DNA of 21,111 bases from Sphacelaria rigidula (Eukaryota > Phaeophyceae > Sphacelariales). Position numbers and translations under genes: made by a program. The stretch is from NCBI GenBank assembly GCA_964200075.2, contig CAXNAA020000464.1, positions 1 through 21,111 on the forward strand, in the 5' to 3' direction. Below are positions 9,810-19,346 of the stretch, piece by piece. Each line of letters begins with the position of its first letter. Within the stretch, counting starts at the first letter, position 1. The notes beneath the pieces are model-generated. The model saw nothing but the letters and a program-made list of their open reading frames with translations, was not told the DNA's origin and did not search any database.

Positions 9810-12800
9810 GTTTATCGGCTTGATTGACACACAAACCAAGCTATGGTGTTGTCTCTTGTAATACATCATCCCGGGAAAGTCAGGAAAAGCAACCCCGAAA
9901 GGACCTGAACAACAAATCTACGATACGTCTTCGTTTCGTACGTTTTTGCCGCTTCACAGTCGGAAAACATTTTCGAGATCGTCTGCGACGAATGCCAGAT
10001 ACCATGCCCCACATGCGATTTTGGAGAAAATAGAAGGAAGACTCCGCGGTGCGTGACGGAACTCGACAACTCAGAAAGTGCCGGCGGCAACGAGACACTG
10101 CAGACCCTGTCTATCAACCCAGGTTACTGGCGAGCCACGAACACCAGCTACGACGTGAGAGAGTGCTACAATGCGTACGCATGCGCTGGGGGACCGACAG
10201 GAAATGATGAATACTGCAAGGACGGATACAGAGGGCCATGTGAGAAGCGATTGATTTTGTTGGGTTGGGAGTGTGTCCCGCGCTCATGGGATATTTCGCA
10301 ATGAATCAAGTGTATTGTCGTGCCCCTCAAAAGAGAGTTCTATCCGACGAGTGGACCTGTCGTATTCGAGACTTAGTGCTCATGATGTCTTGCTCGTCGA
10401 CCCATTATTCCCTTGACCTATTTCAAAGTCTCGAGGGAGCGCTGGTAACGTCGGGAGAAATCCGACTGTTACATGGCCTGTGCAATAAGTCGAGAGTTCT
10501 CCTCGGCGAAGATTCGATACGAGGTTGGCGACAAACTGTCCTTTCATCCCCCCCCGTGCGAGGATGGGGCGAGGGATGCGAGGTCGACGGTCTCATGACT
10601 ATGGCATGCATGATCATGAGTACATCCCCCCGTGCAATCCTAATGAAGCTGTGCCCGTTGACTTACAACTTCCGTGCCCCTCATGCGCAGATTGTTCTAT
10701 TTGCGAGGCAGGCTTCACTTCGGGCCCAGGTTACACCTGCCACAGCTGCTCCGATACTACGAGTGGCTTGGTACTAGTGGTAGTCCTTGGCGTCTTAGCG
10801 TTTGGTGCGGTTGTTACCTTCCTGCTTTTCATGACGTCCGCGAGTTCGGGGGGTGGTGGCCCAGGAGCTGTGGCGCGCGTGGTACGGATCATCCCTTTGC
10901 AGTCCGTGAAGATCGTCATTGTTGCGTGGCAAATTTTGACGCAGGTGAGACAGGGAAGCTATGGCAGGTTCTCCCAGGATAGCGTGCGGTACGTGTTGGT
11001 AGATGGATAGATTAGTTGTCCCACATATACTAATCCACCACGACGATGGTCGTACCCGAGGCAATCTCTACGTACCCTCCCGCTAAGAGGAAACTCAAGG
11101 GGAAGGACGAGAAGAGAAATCAGAAACGAAATTAGTGAGCGGAAAGGTTGCCAAGCTAAGAGCTACCAGTGGTTGGCAGGGTTTTAGATGGGAGGCCATG
11201 CGAGACCCGAGGTCACGGGAACAGGTTGCGACTCGACCGTCTTGAGACTGCACCGAAAGGCGAGGAGTCTCGACCCCCGTTTCTTCAGGAAGGAGACAAG
11301 AATACCACCGTTGTAGACGGAAAAATATCGAGAAAAGAAGGAAATGAGGGGGGAACTTGGCGAGGGAAAACATTTAGGGTTGAAACAGAGAAAGCAACAG
11401 CCGTAAAAATAAGGCAGGGGAACGGCAGAGTACCAAATCTCGTGCTTCCCCCTTCCTCCCACCGCTCCACAGGATAGGAGTCGGTTGGCAATGATGCTGA
11501 AAAGCACGCCACTCACTGCGTAAGCTAAGCAACCAGGTTGTCGGTTTTTTCGGTTGCGTTTTATTTGCGGTAGTCGTGACGGTGTTCGAGTTAGATGGTG
11601 TTATGCAGGATGGAAAACATCAAGTCCGCGCGGAGGGGATGATCCCAACACGTGGGGTCGAATCTGTAAGACACCCATGGGGCAGTGTGTAAGTCGTGAC
11701 TATGTCTAGAAGTGGCAAGACAAGAAGATGAAGTAACTCGTTGGAGGCTGTTACCCATATCCAAGTTATTAAGTATGCTTTGGCCGTACCATCTTATTCG
11801 GATGCAGCTCGCCCTTGATGTGATTCGCCGAACACATCACGGCGCTTCGCGCTTGGTGATTGATTGCGAGCGGGGGTCGGCGAAAACCTAGCGTGCTCCG
11901 TCCCGGCTTTGTAGGGACGGGGGGTCAATGGTCTTATTACCATGGAATGCAACGCAATGATTATACCTCACCTACTCCACGCACACAAACCGACACAAAC
12001 ATGAGGATCGAATTGCCTCTCAGCTAGATACCGAAGGAGTGCAACACAAGAGCCAACTTGTAGTTATTTCTCCGTTGCAGCTATGGAATGAAATGGGGAT
12101 TGCTGTAGAGGTTCTTCTCTCTTTTAATTCCCGTTGTGGGTCGATTTTTGCTTGGTATCGAGTCGATCAAGCCAGAGCGAAACGAGCGGAACAATTCCAC
12201 GCTTTTTAGGCGGATCCCTACGCATGTCCCACCACTATCGCTCATGACAATGTCCCGTGCCTTCGCCTTGCAGTTCTCCGAAGTGGCGAACGTTACCTAC
12301 CCGGACGTATATCAGGAGCTCCTGGATGGTCTGGACGTGCTGAATTTCGATCTGAGCTGGATACTCTCGACCGGGTGTATCTTAGACGTGGACTTTCACG
12401 AGCGCCTCATCATATCCACGATAGCCCCTATCGTCTGTTTGGCAATTCTCGGGGCTACATACTTCTTTGGGGGCCGGGACAGAACCGGTTGGTCGGAAAC
12501 CACTCTAGGATCGTTTCGTCGAAAGCACCTCACCATGGTGATTTTGTTGACGTTTCTGGTGTACTCATCAGTTTCTTCTGTCTTGTTCCAGATGTTCTCC
12601 TGTGATCCCCTGGACGACGGCAAGAACTATCTTCGAGCAGACTACCGAATCGATTGTGATTCTTCAAGACACGTATCATTCCAGATCTACGCAGGGTTTA
12701 TGATTGTCGTGTACACGGTAGGCATCCCCGCTTTCTACGCCACTCTTCTTTTTTGGAATCGTGACGTGTTGACAGACGACGGCCGTCGTGAAACCGACAT

Positions 12801-13374
12801 GCGCATTAAACCGATCACGAGTTTGTGGTCGCCGTACCAACCGCAGCGGTTCTACTACGAGGTGATCGAGTGTGGTCGCCGGATCGCGCTCACTGGAGTC
12901 GTGGTTTTTATATATCCCAACACGTCGGCGCAGATCTCCGTTACGCTCGTACTCACCGTGTTTTTCATTTTCGTGTCGGAGGCGTTGGCGCCGTTTACGT
13001 CCAGATGGGATTCCTGGGTGAATCGTACAGGGCATGCGATTATATTTTTGAGCATGTATGTGGCGCTGTTGTTGAAGATAGACGTGTCCACCGATGACCC
13101 TGCTAGCCGGAAGATGTTTGGAGTCATTCTGGTGTCGGTCAATGTGTTCATGATCGCTGTTGTTATAATCGAAGCCGTCTTGATTGCGTGTGCGTTGAGG
13201 TACGAAGAGCAAGATGGCCCCGATGAGTCCAAAGGTCGACGAGGTGTCTCGTGCTTTTTCGAAGAAGGAAGTCGCCCTGGGTCTGCGAACGTCGACGATG
13301 CGGAAACGGGAGCAAACATCGTACCGCGCAGGTTCATAGAAATTATCGTACCAGCTAGGGCTGCACACCGGTGA
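5000..13374 (+). CDS. Four-exon receptor-like membrane protein: Pmp-type beta-helix, Cys-rich collar, polytopic membrane module
   Basis: My model joins 5000-7081, 9960-10239, 10691-10944 and 12274-13374, giving 1238 residues. All introns are GT-AG (phases 0, 1, 0) and the frame stays open across each junction. Residues 1-24 form a signal peptide with a hydrophobic core after basic residues. About 90-685 is a right-handed beta-helix with some 20 F-x-x-N repeats and GGA turns, like chlamydial polymorphic outer-membrane repeats. About 695-808 is Cys-rich with CxxC pairs. Membrane segments lie near 813-835, 916-937, 957-980, 1005-1032, 1075-1088, 1091-1113, 1123-1141 and 1153-1179. A charged tail follows and is probably cytoplasmic. 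The family is known to me from stramenopile genomes without a proven role; surface adhesion or sensing is inference. An alternative start is ATG 4976 (8 more residues). I see no frameshift or internal stop. Confidence 0.85.
7082..9959 (+). other. Intron 1 (2878 bp)
   Basis: The donor is gtgaga at 7082 and the acceptor is gccgcttcacag ending at 9959, preceded by a T-rich tract. Joining the flanking exons gives ...FLDFYS-SENIFEIVCDEC..., which reads through smoothly as the family does, so no exon appears to be missing. Inside are several unrelated open frames on both strands (the longest is 181 codons, minus, 7980-8525) with no domain I recognise. There is also a hairpin-forming AAAACCCTTT...AAAGGGATTTT at about 9496-9521 and an AT microsatellite near the 3' end. 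Intronic decayed repeats are the likeliest content. Confidence 0.8.
9783..9809. repeat. (AT)13 microsatellite in intron 1
   Basis: An uninterrupted AT dinucleotide run of about 27 bases lies roughly 150 bp before the acceptor of exon 2. Such runs are likely to vary in length between individuals. Confidence 0.95.
9960..10239 (+). CDS. Exon 2: Cys-rich collar
   Basis: This exon encodes residues 695-787 plus the first base of codon 788. It carries CDECQIPCPTC, then a PGYWRATNTSYDV stretch and a run of spaced Cys ending at GYRGP. These phrases match the juxtamembrane collar I know from related stramenopile proteins (general form: PGYWRA, CY...AC.GG, GYxGPYC). The acceptor is TTCACAG at 9959. The donor gtgaga at 10240 splits the codon in phase 1. 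Reading on past 10239 would give GPCEKR and soon a stop at 10304, whereas splicing restores the expected GPYC. Confidence 0.85.
10240..10690 (+). other. Intron 2 (451 bp)
   Basis: The donor is gtgaga and the acceptor is catgcgcag at 10690. It interrupts a Tyr codon (T|AT) inside the conserved GPYC motif. The boundary is strongly supported because splicing restores that motif. No feature of its own is seen. Confidence 0.82.
10691..10944 (+). CDS. Exon 3: end of Cys collar and first membrane helix
   Basis: This exon encodes residues 788-872. It opens with YCSICEAGF, then CHSCSD, the last CxxC pair before the membrane. A strongly hydrophobic helix follows at about 813-835. After a Gly-rich turn (SSGGGGPG) comes a basic and hydrophobic stretch ending IVIVAWQILTQ. 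That last motif is typical of the conserved cytosolic-side linker of this membrane module. The donor is cag|gtgaga at 10945, phase 0. Confidence 0.85.
10945..12273 (+). other. Intron 3 (1329 bp)
   Basis: The donor is gtgaga and the acceptor is cttcgccttgcag at 12273. The first part (about 11090-11420) is purine-rich on the plus strand, which yields open frames on both strands. These have skewed composition and no motif, so I do not call them. Around 11817-11920 lies a cluster of GC-rich hairpins described separately. Splicing joins WQILTQ to FSEVANVTYP, as expected for the family. Confidence 0.82.
11817..11920. other. Cluster of three hairpins in intron 3
   Basis: GATGTGATTC and GAACACATC (11817-11838) form a 9-bp stem with one bulged A. 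GCGC-TTC-GCGC follows directly. CCGTCCC and GGGACGG (about 11898-11920) form a 7-bp stem. The patch is GC-rich compared with the surrounding intron. It may be a structured intronic RNA or a repeat remnant. I recognise no known RNA family. Confidence 0.35.
12274..13374 (+). CDS. Exon 4: polytopic membrane module and cytoplasmic tail
   Basis: This exon encodes residues 873-1238 and the stop TGA at 13372-13374. It begins FSEVANVTYPDVYQELLDGL, a linker also seen in related proteins, then carries seven hydrophobic segments (about 916-937, 957-980, 1005-1032, 1075-1088, 1091-1113, 1123-1141, 1153-1179). Landmark motifs are SCDPLDDG with a second Cys at residue 1000 (probably an extracellular disulfide loop), YYEVIECGRR before the fifth helix, and SEALAPF after the sixth. 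The tail after residue 1180 is charged and low in complexity. The open frame upstream of 12274 (from 12136) is intronic. The overall layout recalls TRP-like or FLC-type membrane domains, but I cannot assign ion-channel activity. Confidence 0.87.
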   Translation, partial: FSEVANVTYPDVYQELLDGLDVLNFDLSWILSTGCILDVDFHERLIISTIAPIVCLAILGATYFFGGRDRTGWSETTLGSFRRKHLTMVILLTFLVYSSVSSVLFQMFSCDPLDDGKNYLRADYRIDCDSSRHVSFQIYAGFMIVVYTVGIPAFYATLLFWNRDVLTDDGRRETDMRIKPITSLWSPYQPQRFYYEVIECGRRIALTGVVVFIYPNTSAQISVTLVLTVFFIFVSEALAPFTSRWDSWVNRTGHAIIFLSMYVALLLKIDVSTDDPASRKMFGVILVSVNVFMIAVVIIEAVLIACALRYEEQDGPDESKGRRGVSCFFEEGSRPGSANVDDAETGANIVPRRFIEIIVPARAAHR

Positions 13375-16300
13375 CACGCCAACCGTGCGTTTTTCTCCAG
13401 GAATTGGGGAGGAGCTGCATGATTAATCGGATATGCGTTGAGACTGGCGTGTGCAATCAGTCACGACCAATGTCTTCGTTGTAGGCGTCCCTTGGGGCAA
13501 TTGCTCGCTTCTAGTGCGTCGATGCCGCTGCGTAAGCCGGCTTCACAATCAATTTAGAGGATATTTGTGTCCGAAGAGTGAACAAGCCACCCTCCGACGA
13601 GAGGACGGCCCAACTAGACCAGAGAGGGGTGTTACCAGGTTTCAAAGTGATGGGAAAGGGGGCGAAGATAGAGTAAAATAACGAAACTTCACGTCCTCGT
13701 GACTGAAGGCGGTGGGTAGAATCCGAAGGAACGGTAGTTTTCATCGCAGGCCGAGGCGTTTGGCGACCGCATCGAAGTGTGTGTGTACCGAGGCCGAACG
13801 TGGGGGCTCGGGCGAACGGGACAGTGGTGCACTGCAGCGGGACGATAAGTAAAGCAGCACCGTGAATGTTCAACACCAGGCTTCATACAGTACCTTTATT
13901 ACACGTTAATTGTTTTATTTTCTTCAACCGACCTTGGGATGGTTTATGTATGTGATACATCATATGCCGGCACCTCCCTGGTGTGTGGTAATCGGTGAAT
14001 TTTGAATGGTTTTTGCTCCTGGGTGGGTTACCTTGTACTTCTTGGACCATTCCCGATCGGGGACGAGTGTTCATTCGTGAAATTCCTGGTGATAGCGTCG
14101 TTCCGATGATTGCCCACTTTTGTCTGTCATCTAGTATACGACGTTCCCGCAATATGGGGCATCTCTGAATCTAGCCACTGGATGGCGTACTTAACACCAT
14201 AATTGGCTATATTTGTATGGTGCGTTTTCGGATGGGTATCGCTTATCTTCGGATCGTAGGGCTCGTGTGTAGAGAAATGAGCGGGATGGGCAGTGATCGT
14301 GGCTAATATCGGAGCTCCCAATTTGTGAAGCCGGTGTGATCCGCGTAGGCCAATTTCTTGTGCTGTTAGACGCCTTGAGAGGGAAGGAAAACGGACGTCA
14401 GGTTATGTATTGGTCCTAGCTTTGCATGCTATACGATGCTCGAGGATATCCCTCTGTTTTTATGCAATTGTTTCGAATTTACGTCTGTTTGGCCCCGAGT
14501 TTGTCATTATTAGTGGGGAAGGTCTCATTAACTGTATGTTCGTTCAAGTTCTTGGATGCTTGATCCACAGCACAAGTTTATCCATGCAAAGTTTATCAGT
14601 GGGAAGAGGTTATCGGTGATGTGTTATCAGGGTGGAAGTCAATTGACATGTAATGGTACATCAAAGAAGAGTGAGATCCGGAATAAGGTATACAAGATGC
14701 ACAACATAATGATATCGTCGCTTGAGCATAGGTTGCTGTGATGACTATTGCGACTGCCCCCTTGCATACATTGCCCAACACCCGATGGGGGTGTGGTGTC
14801 CGTATTCGTCGGGGCATCGGTATATTCACGAGAGGTCAGCGGCGAGTTCCATCGACGACGTTGGTAGTGAACGACGGCGTTGCTTACATATTTGCTTCAG
14901 TCACAGCTCTCAGCTCCTCCCCTTCCTCGAGACGAGATCGGGGTCTCGAGGGATCAACCCATCTCTGCCCCGGTACACGTCCTGCATTTTGGTATCGCGG
15001 GTTGGGTCACCACTTCTTTTATTGGTACTCATGTCCTGACATTTTTCAAAGACGGCAACCAGATACCGTCACCGCCTCGCGCAAAGTACTCGAGTGCATT
15101 TGCCGGGATAGAACCCACATTCTTCGAACTCAACTGATTTCGGGTGAACCAGTCAGATAATCAGGGTGCGCCAGCATTCGTTGAGCTGTACATGGTGTAG
15201 GCCATTACTAAGCAAGCCGCACAAAACCCGAAACCTCAGTGCACGCGAGTCAGTAGCCGAAACGCCGTCGAGCATTCCGACAACGAACCACGTGGTACAC
15301 GAGATACACCCGGTGGTTCGCTCATGAACATTTGGCATTGACGTTGGCCGCGCTCGATTTTCCGTCAAGCTCGATATATCGTGGTTTTCCCGGGAAGTTT
15401 TACCCTGCAGAGCCACAATGACTTGGCGGTTCAGCTTCAACCTTATAGTACATTCAACATTATCTTGTGCAGATCATGTGGATCCAGATCTCACTCGCGC
15501 GAAATCTCCTTTTTCGATTCCCGTGCAATTTGAGAACGACAGTCGGTAGACGTATTCCTCGTAAACCGACAGACCGCGGGATCCTATTGTAGATATCAAA
15601 GATCAAAGGCAGATATCAGGGAGGAAATTCGTTGATCCCTCGAGACACCAGAATTTTTTTTCCAATTCGAGGAGTTGAAATTCAGACGAAGGAGCTTCAG
15701 GGACGGCCGTGATGACATCAGGTTCTTGATGGAAAACATGGCATATGGCCATCATCATGCGGATTGCGTTCCGTGGCGATTGTGGGAGCGATAGACTCCA
15801 CACGCGGCCCACGGGAAGTCAAGTTCTCTAAGACATAGCTACCCGCTCCTGTTCAACCGATGGAACGGTGGAGAACGTATAGAGGCTATATTCTTGAGCC
15901 AAAGCAGCAGCGGCCGCGGTAAGAAAACAAACTCCCGAGAACATTTCTGTGTCGGGATATCGATCTAAATCGAGTGTGGTGCCAACGGACACCCGGAAGC
16001 AGCTGTGGCGACGGCCATCGCAATGGCGGAGTGCGAGGTCAATATTAATGTCTATGTTGTGCTTGCCTCAAGAGAGTGCGCTACGCTCTCTCGAAGCTAA
16101 GTGTACACTCCCTCGAAGCTACAGTGGGATCTCATCACCGACTGTTCTGTCGAAACTCCCGCGGACTCCTGTGATAGTCGTACGCGAATATCATGTAGCT
16201 CGGTTAATCGACGTCCTTGATTCGATCCCTCTTCTCGAGCTGGCTGTAATGTTTGTAGTTGAGTGTTCGCGTTGGAGTTGAATTTTGCCAGATGAACCCT

Positions 16301-16739
16301 TAGGAGTGTAATGATATCCGCTCGGAATATTACGCCATCACTGTGGCTTGGGCACCCTGTCGTTCAGCATGAGAGGCTTGTGAGCGCAGCGTGGGCAGTA
16401 CACGCGTCGAAACGTACACTCGAAATGCGGTATGTTCGACTTCTCCTGATCGCCCAAGCTTTCTTATTCCATGGGCTTCGGGAGTCGGTTGAGATGTATC
16501 GAGGAGGGAGGACGTCGCCGTATTCGGTGTCCGTCTTACCCCAGGAGATTATTATGGGCTCATTCTCTCCACGTTCCCTCTAAACTTTTGTCGCGTAGAT
16601 ACTGCAGTCGTTCGACCCTGTACGGTCAGTAGCGTACTTTTGGGAAACGCACACAATGACGCCGTACGACCACCATAACAAAATACCACACCATGCAGTG
16701 CACACCAGACACCGTTTACTGCAGTGATACCGCGAAGTC

Positions 16740-16764
16740 AAGTAAAGTTTATAAGTAAAGTTTA
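16740..16764. repeat. Tandem 12-mer pair
   Basis: The word aagtaaagttta occurs at 16740-16751 and again at 16753-16764, separated by one base. This is a minor local duplication. Confidence 0.8.
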
Positions 16765-17820
16765 CCGCATTATTTTGCCAAATACCACTTCCCAGGAGAG
16801 GCCTCCTGGAGATCAAGCTACTGGAGCGAAGGTGATAGCCAGGTAGAGACTGGGTTCGCCACCCGTACCCTCCTTTCCTCGGAGTGAAGTTGATATCTGC
16901 TGCTAATATCCGCGCTCATCAATCCTCCCGAGAACAGTGAGCGATATCACGTTTCACAGTACAAATGGTGAGCATGGTAGACCACTTTTTCTGCTATTTG
17001 AAGAACATGTCTCCCCAAACGGTCTTCGCGGCAACCCCGGGCAGAATTTTGTCTGAGTAATAAAGTACTTCACGGTCTGTGCCACCGCGGGAAATACCCG
17101 CTGTGCTCTCTGAGAGGATTCAACGTTTCCAAAAAAAGAGTACACCCTTCAATCAACACATCTCTCACTCGCCGGTACATGCCTCAGAGATTGTTGGGTA
17201 TCACGGTAGTACTCCTGCACAGCATCGACTCTTGTAAATATTTTGTCGCTACTCACATACTCACGTACTCACGTTTCCAACAACGGAAAAATCGGGAACT
17301 AACAATTCTGGACACGTAGGCCCCAAGATCGAAAAGTTGAGTTTTGTTTTGGGGGGGGGGGTACACTCAGTCTGCTGCCCCCAAGATTATAGCTGAGGCG
17401 TTGGTGGATGCGGTCAGCTGCCGTGTACACAGATCCTTGGAATGGAGACCGATGAGATGGCGGACACGCCGCCTCCCCAAGCTCATCACTTACCATGATA
17501 ACGTTTATGGGATCATGATCCGCGTCGTGTGCCTCGAGTACCTACCAGTGGTCTCGGCAAGTTTCGCGAGGCGAGAGATAAAGTTGCTACTTTGGCTGCA
17601 GGCTGTCGCTACCGTGCGCTCGTGTGCATACGTGTGTGTGAGCGCGGCTTGCATCCGAGGTCATCCGGACAGAGCGGGCAAGGAGCAGAAGCAAAAATAC
17701 GAGCCTCGCAGAGCCAACGAGACTTTTCGGTTTTTGTCAGTGTTTATTGATCAATTTCTTGCAAGTATTCTAATAAAGAACCAAAAAGAATCGTAACATT
17801 TTTCGAAAAATTGCCCTCCG

Positions 17821-17842
17821 GGAGGGGGGGGGAGGGGGGGGG
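17821..17842. repeat. G-rich tract
   Basis: Long G runs broken by single A bases (two runs of about eight or nine G) follow a small CCCTCCGGGAGGG palindrome at 17813-17825. The tract could form a G-quadruplex. It also lies on the 3' side of the tRNA-like unit, which is on the minus strand. Confidence 0.7.
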
Positions 17843-17890
17843 ATTCCGAAAATCTTCTCCCGACAGACCCTTGACTTGCCAGAAAAACAA

Positions 17891-17972
17891 CGCATCTGCT
17901 TCAAGGATTTGAACCCTCAACTCTCCGTCCGAACAGACTGGCGATGTACCATTCACTGGCCACCGGGATGCG
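17891..17972 (-). ncRNA. tRNA-like pol III unit (tRNA pseudogene or SINE head)
   Basis: Read on the minus strand, TGGCCAGTGAATGG (17962-17949) fits the A box and GGTTCAAATCC (17915-17905) is a perfect B box. Their starts are 47 nt apart, as in tRNA genes. A T5 run at 17887-17883, just past the 3' end, would stop pol III. The ends CGCATC (17972-17967) and GATGCG (17896-17891) are complementary. However, a proper cloverleaf does not form: the T stem has only four pairs, the anticodon stem is poor, and the acceptor counted from the boxes does not pair. If the loop is CTGTTCG the anticodon would read GTT (Asn), but I do not trust this. A decayed tRNA or the head of a tRNA-derived SINE fits best. 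Confidence 0.45.
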
Positions 17973-18151
17973 GCGGCAAACAATTATTTTGTCCACTAGC
18001 GGCCGAAGCGCGTATACCAAACTATGCGCCCTGCCATGACTGGGAAAATCACCAAGTGTTCGAAACAACATAGCCCGGCACTGTGCAATGAAGGTGATAG
18101 TAGTATGCAGGGAGAATTTGGAAGCATGCACGGTACGACGCATGCTACGAT

Positions 18152-18175
18152 AGGGGGCGGGGGCGGGGGCGGGGG
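18152..18175. repeat. GGGGGC repeat tract
   Basis: Three or four tandem units of five G plus C give a run with strong G-quadruplex potential on the plus strand. No gene relation is evident. Confidence 0.8.
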
Positions 18176-18511
18176 TGTATTTTGGGCCATTTCTTCCACG
18201 GTATTAATTTCGCTTCAAATCGTCTTTGAAAGCAGCAACGGCTGTTCGAACGTGCTTGTTACCGATGAATAACGCTTATTCATACTGCTCGACACCGTTA
18301 TTTTTACCCAAATACAAGCGCGCCGTGAGTGTGTGAAGTGGTCGGACACACCTATGCGCTTTTTTTTCGTGGAATCAACCCCCCCCCTCCTCACCTCTAC
18401 CTTATATGTACAAGGTTTTTGTGCGATGTACGGAAGAAACATAATGAGCGCCGGAATCTTGGAGGTGTCTCGATCAGGAGTAGGAACGGTGCTCCGTCTC
18501 GAAAGAGATGC

Positions 18512-18562
18512 GTGGTCAATAGTCAAACGACTAAGGCAAGCAACAAATGAGTACGCCCCCCC
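18512..18562 (+). repeat. 51-bp dispersed repeat, copy 2
   Basis: This is the second copy of the 2737-2787 segment, in the same orientation, with 4 mismatches. It too ends in a C-run (7 C). Sequence on both sides is unrelated to that around copy 1. Confidence 0.75.
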
Positions 18563-18956
18563 TCAGGCCTAGCATTGAGACGACAGCTTGCGCCGTATCG
18601 GGACACGACCGTTTTTGTTGACCGACGCATGGCAACGTCCTGGTGCTCGTGCTGATATAATTGTAACGTGCGGCAATACGTGGCAACAGCGTTCCTGCGT
18701 ATGTATAGGCATCGCCTCTCCGACTGGAAATATGTTTTGAACTCCCACAAAAAGACCATCAAACTGGCGGCTACCTGACGACTGGGTGCTGGAACGGTCA
18801 GCGTCTCCCCTACTGTGGCAGCAATGTTGCCCACGAAATCGCCTTACAACACGGGATCTTACAAATTGGGGATGGATTTTTTATTGGGGATGAAAACCCG
18901 GAGAATTACAGCCTTCGTATCCACACCAAATCTCCGAAGTATGCTCACACGCGGCC

Positions 18957-19346
18957 TTTCGGTTACCCCCGAAAATACTCTGTTCCGGTCAACTTTTCGA
19001 GCCTCCAGAGGAATTAAACGCCTCAAGAGGGTGCGCGGCCCTCCAGAGGAGTGAGATCGAACGTCGCCAGAGGCTCGTTTTGCCTCTGGAGGACCGCGCA
19101 CCCTCTGGAGGAACTTGCAGGATGCGCAGCCCTCCAGAGCACCATATTTTTTTGTTACTCTCGAGGGATTCAGACCTCAGAAGTCACTGGAGCATCAGAT
19201 GTCCTCCAGAGGATTCGTTTACGACGGAACTGATAATGAAATACACTCCAGAGCGTATTTTCACCCTCCTGAGGGTCACTTTACCCTCGAGAGGATGAAA
19301 ATCGCGAAAGAGGATGTTTATGGATGGGTGTAACCGAATGGCAGCG
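18957..19346. repeat. Nested insert with CCTCCAGAGG motif cluster
   Basis: This segment splits the left arm of the foldback. It carries the imperfect palindrome CCTCCAGAGG or its complement CCTCTGGAGG at 19002, 19040, 19083, 19102 and 19203, plus near matches at 19021, 19131, 19160 and 19246. Short palindromes such as ACCCTCCTGAGGGT (about 19263-19276) also occur. Spacing is irregular. I recognise no known repeat family. The borders are inferred from the loss and return of similarity to the other foldback arms, so they may be off by a few tens of bases. Confidence 0.55.
19020..19112. repeat. Long stem-loop built from the CCTCCAGAGG motifs
   Basis: Arms 19020-19049 and 19083-19112 are reverse complements at 27 of 30 positions, with a 33-nt loop. 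The GGGTGCGCGG core and both flanking CCTCCAGAGG words are within the stem. This is the strongest short hairpin I noticed in the window. Confidence 0.8.

Larger units (their letters stand above)
13375..17880. other. Long 3' flank, no gene confidently seen
   Basis: Open frames up to 150 codons occur (for example 14738-15160 plus, 17344-17796 plus, 13511-13876 minus), but none has a domain I recognise or a convincing exon pattern. Small structures are a hairpin at about 16069-16091 (AGAGAG...CTCTCT), a tandem 12-mer at 16740-16764, and ACTCAC-type short repeats at 17251-17275. The poly-G run at 17349-17359 is low complexity. No polyadenylation signal for the upstream gene could be fixed by eye. 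Confidence 0.35.

Noticed and set aside
12136-12273. Extension of the exon 4 frame upstream to 12136
   Set aside because: The sequence before 12274 does not continue the family pattern, whereas the pyrimidine tract and CAG at 12273 restore WQILTQ-FSEVANV across the splice.
14738-15160. 140-codon plus-strand frame in the 3' flank
   Set aside because: It has no motif, two other plus frames overlap it, and its composition is not distinct from its surroundings.
19002-19212. CRISPR-like array of CCTCCAGAGG
   Set aside because: The repeats are 10 bp, occur in both orientations with irregular spacing, and the sequence context is eukaryotic.
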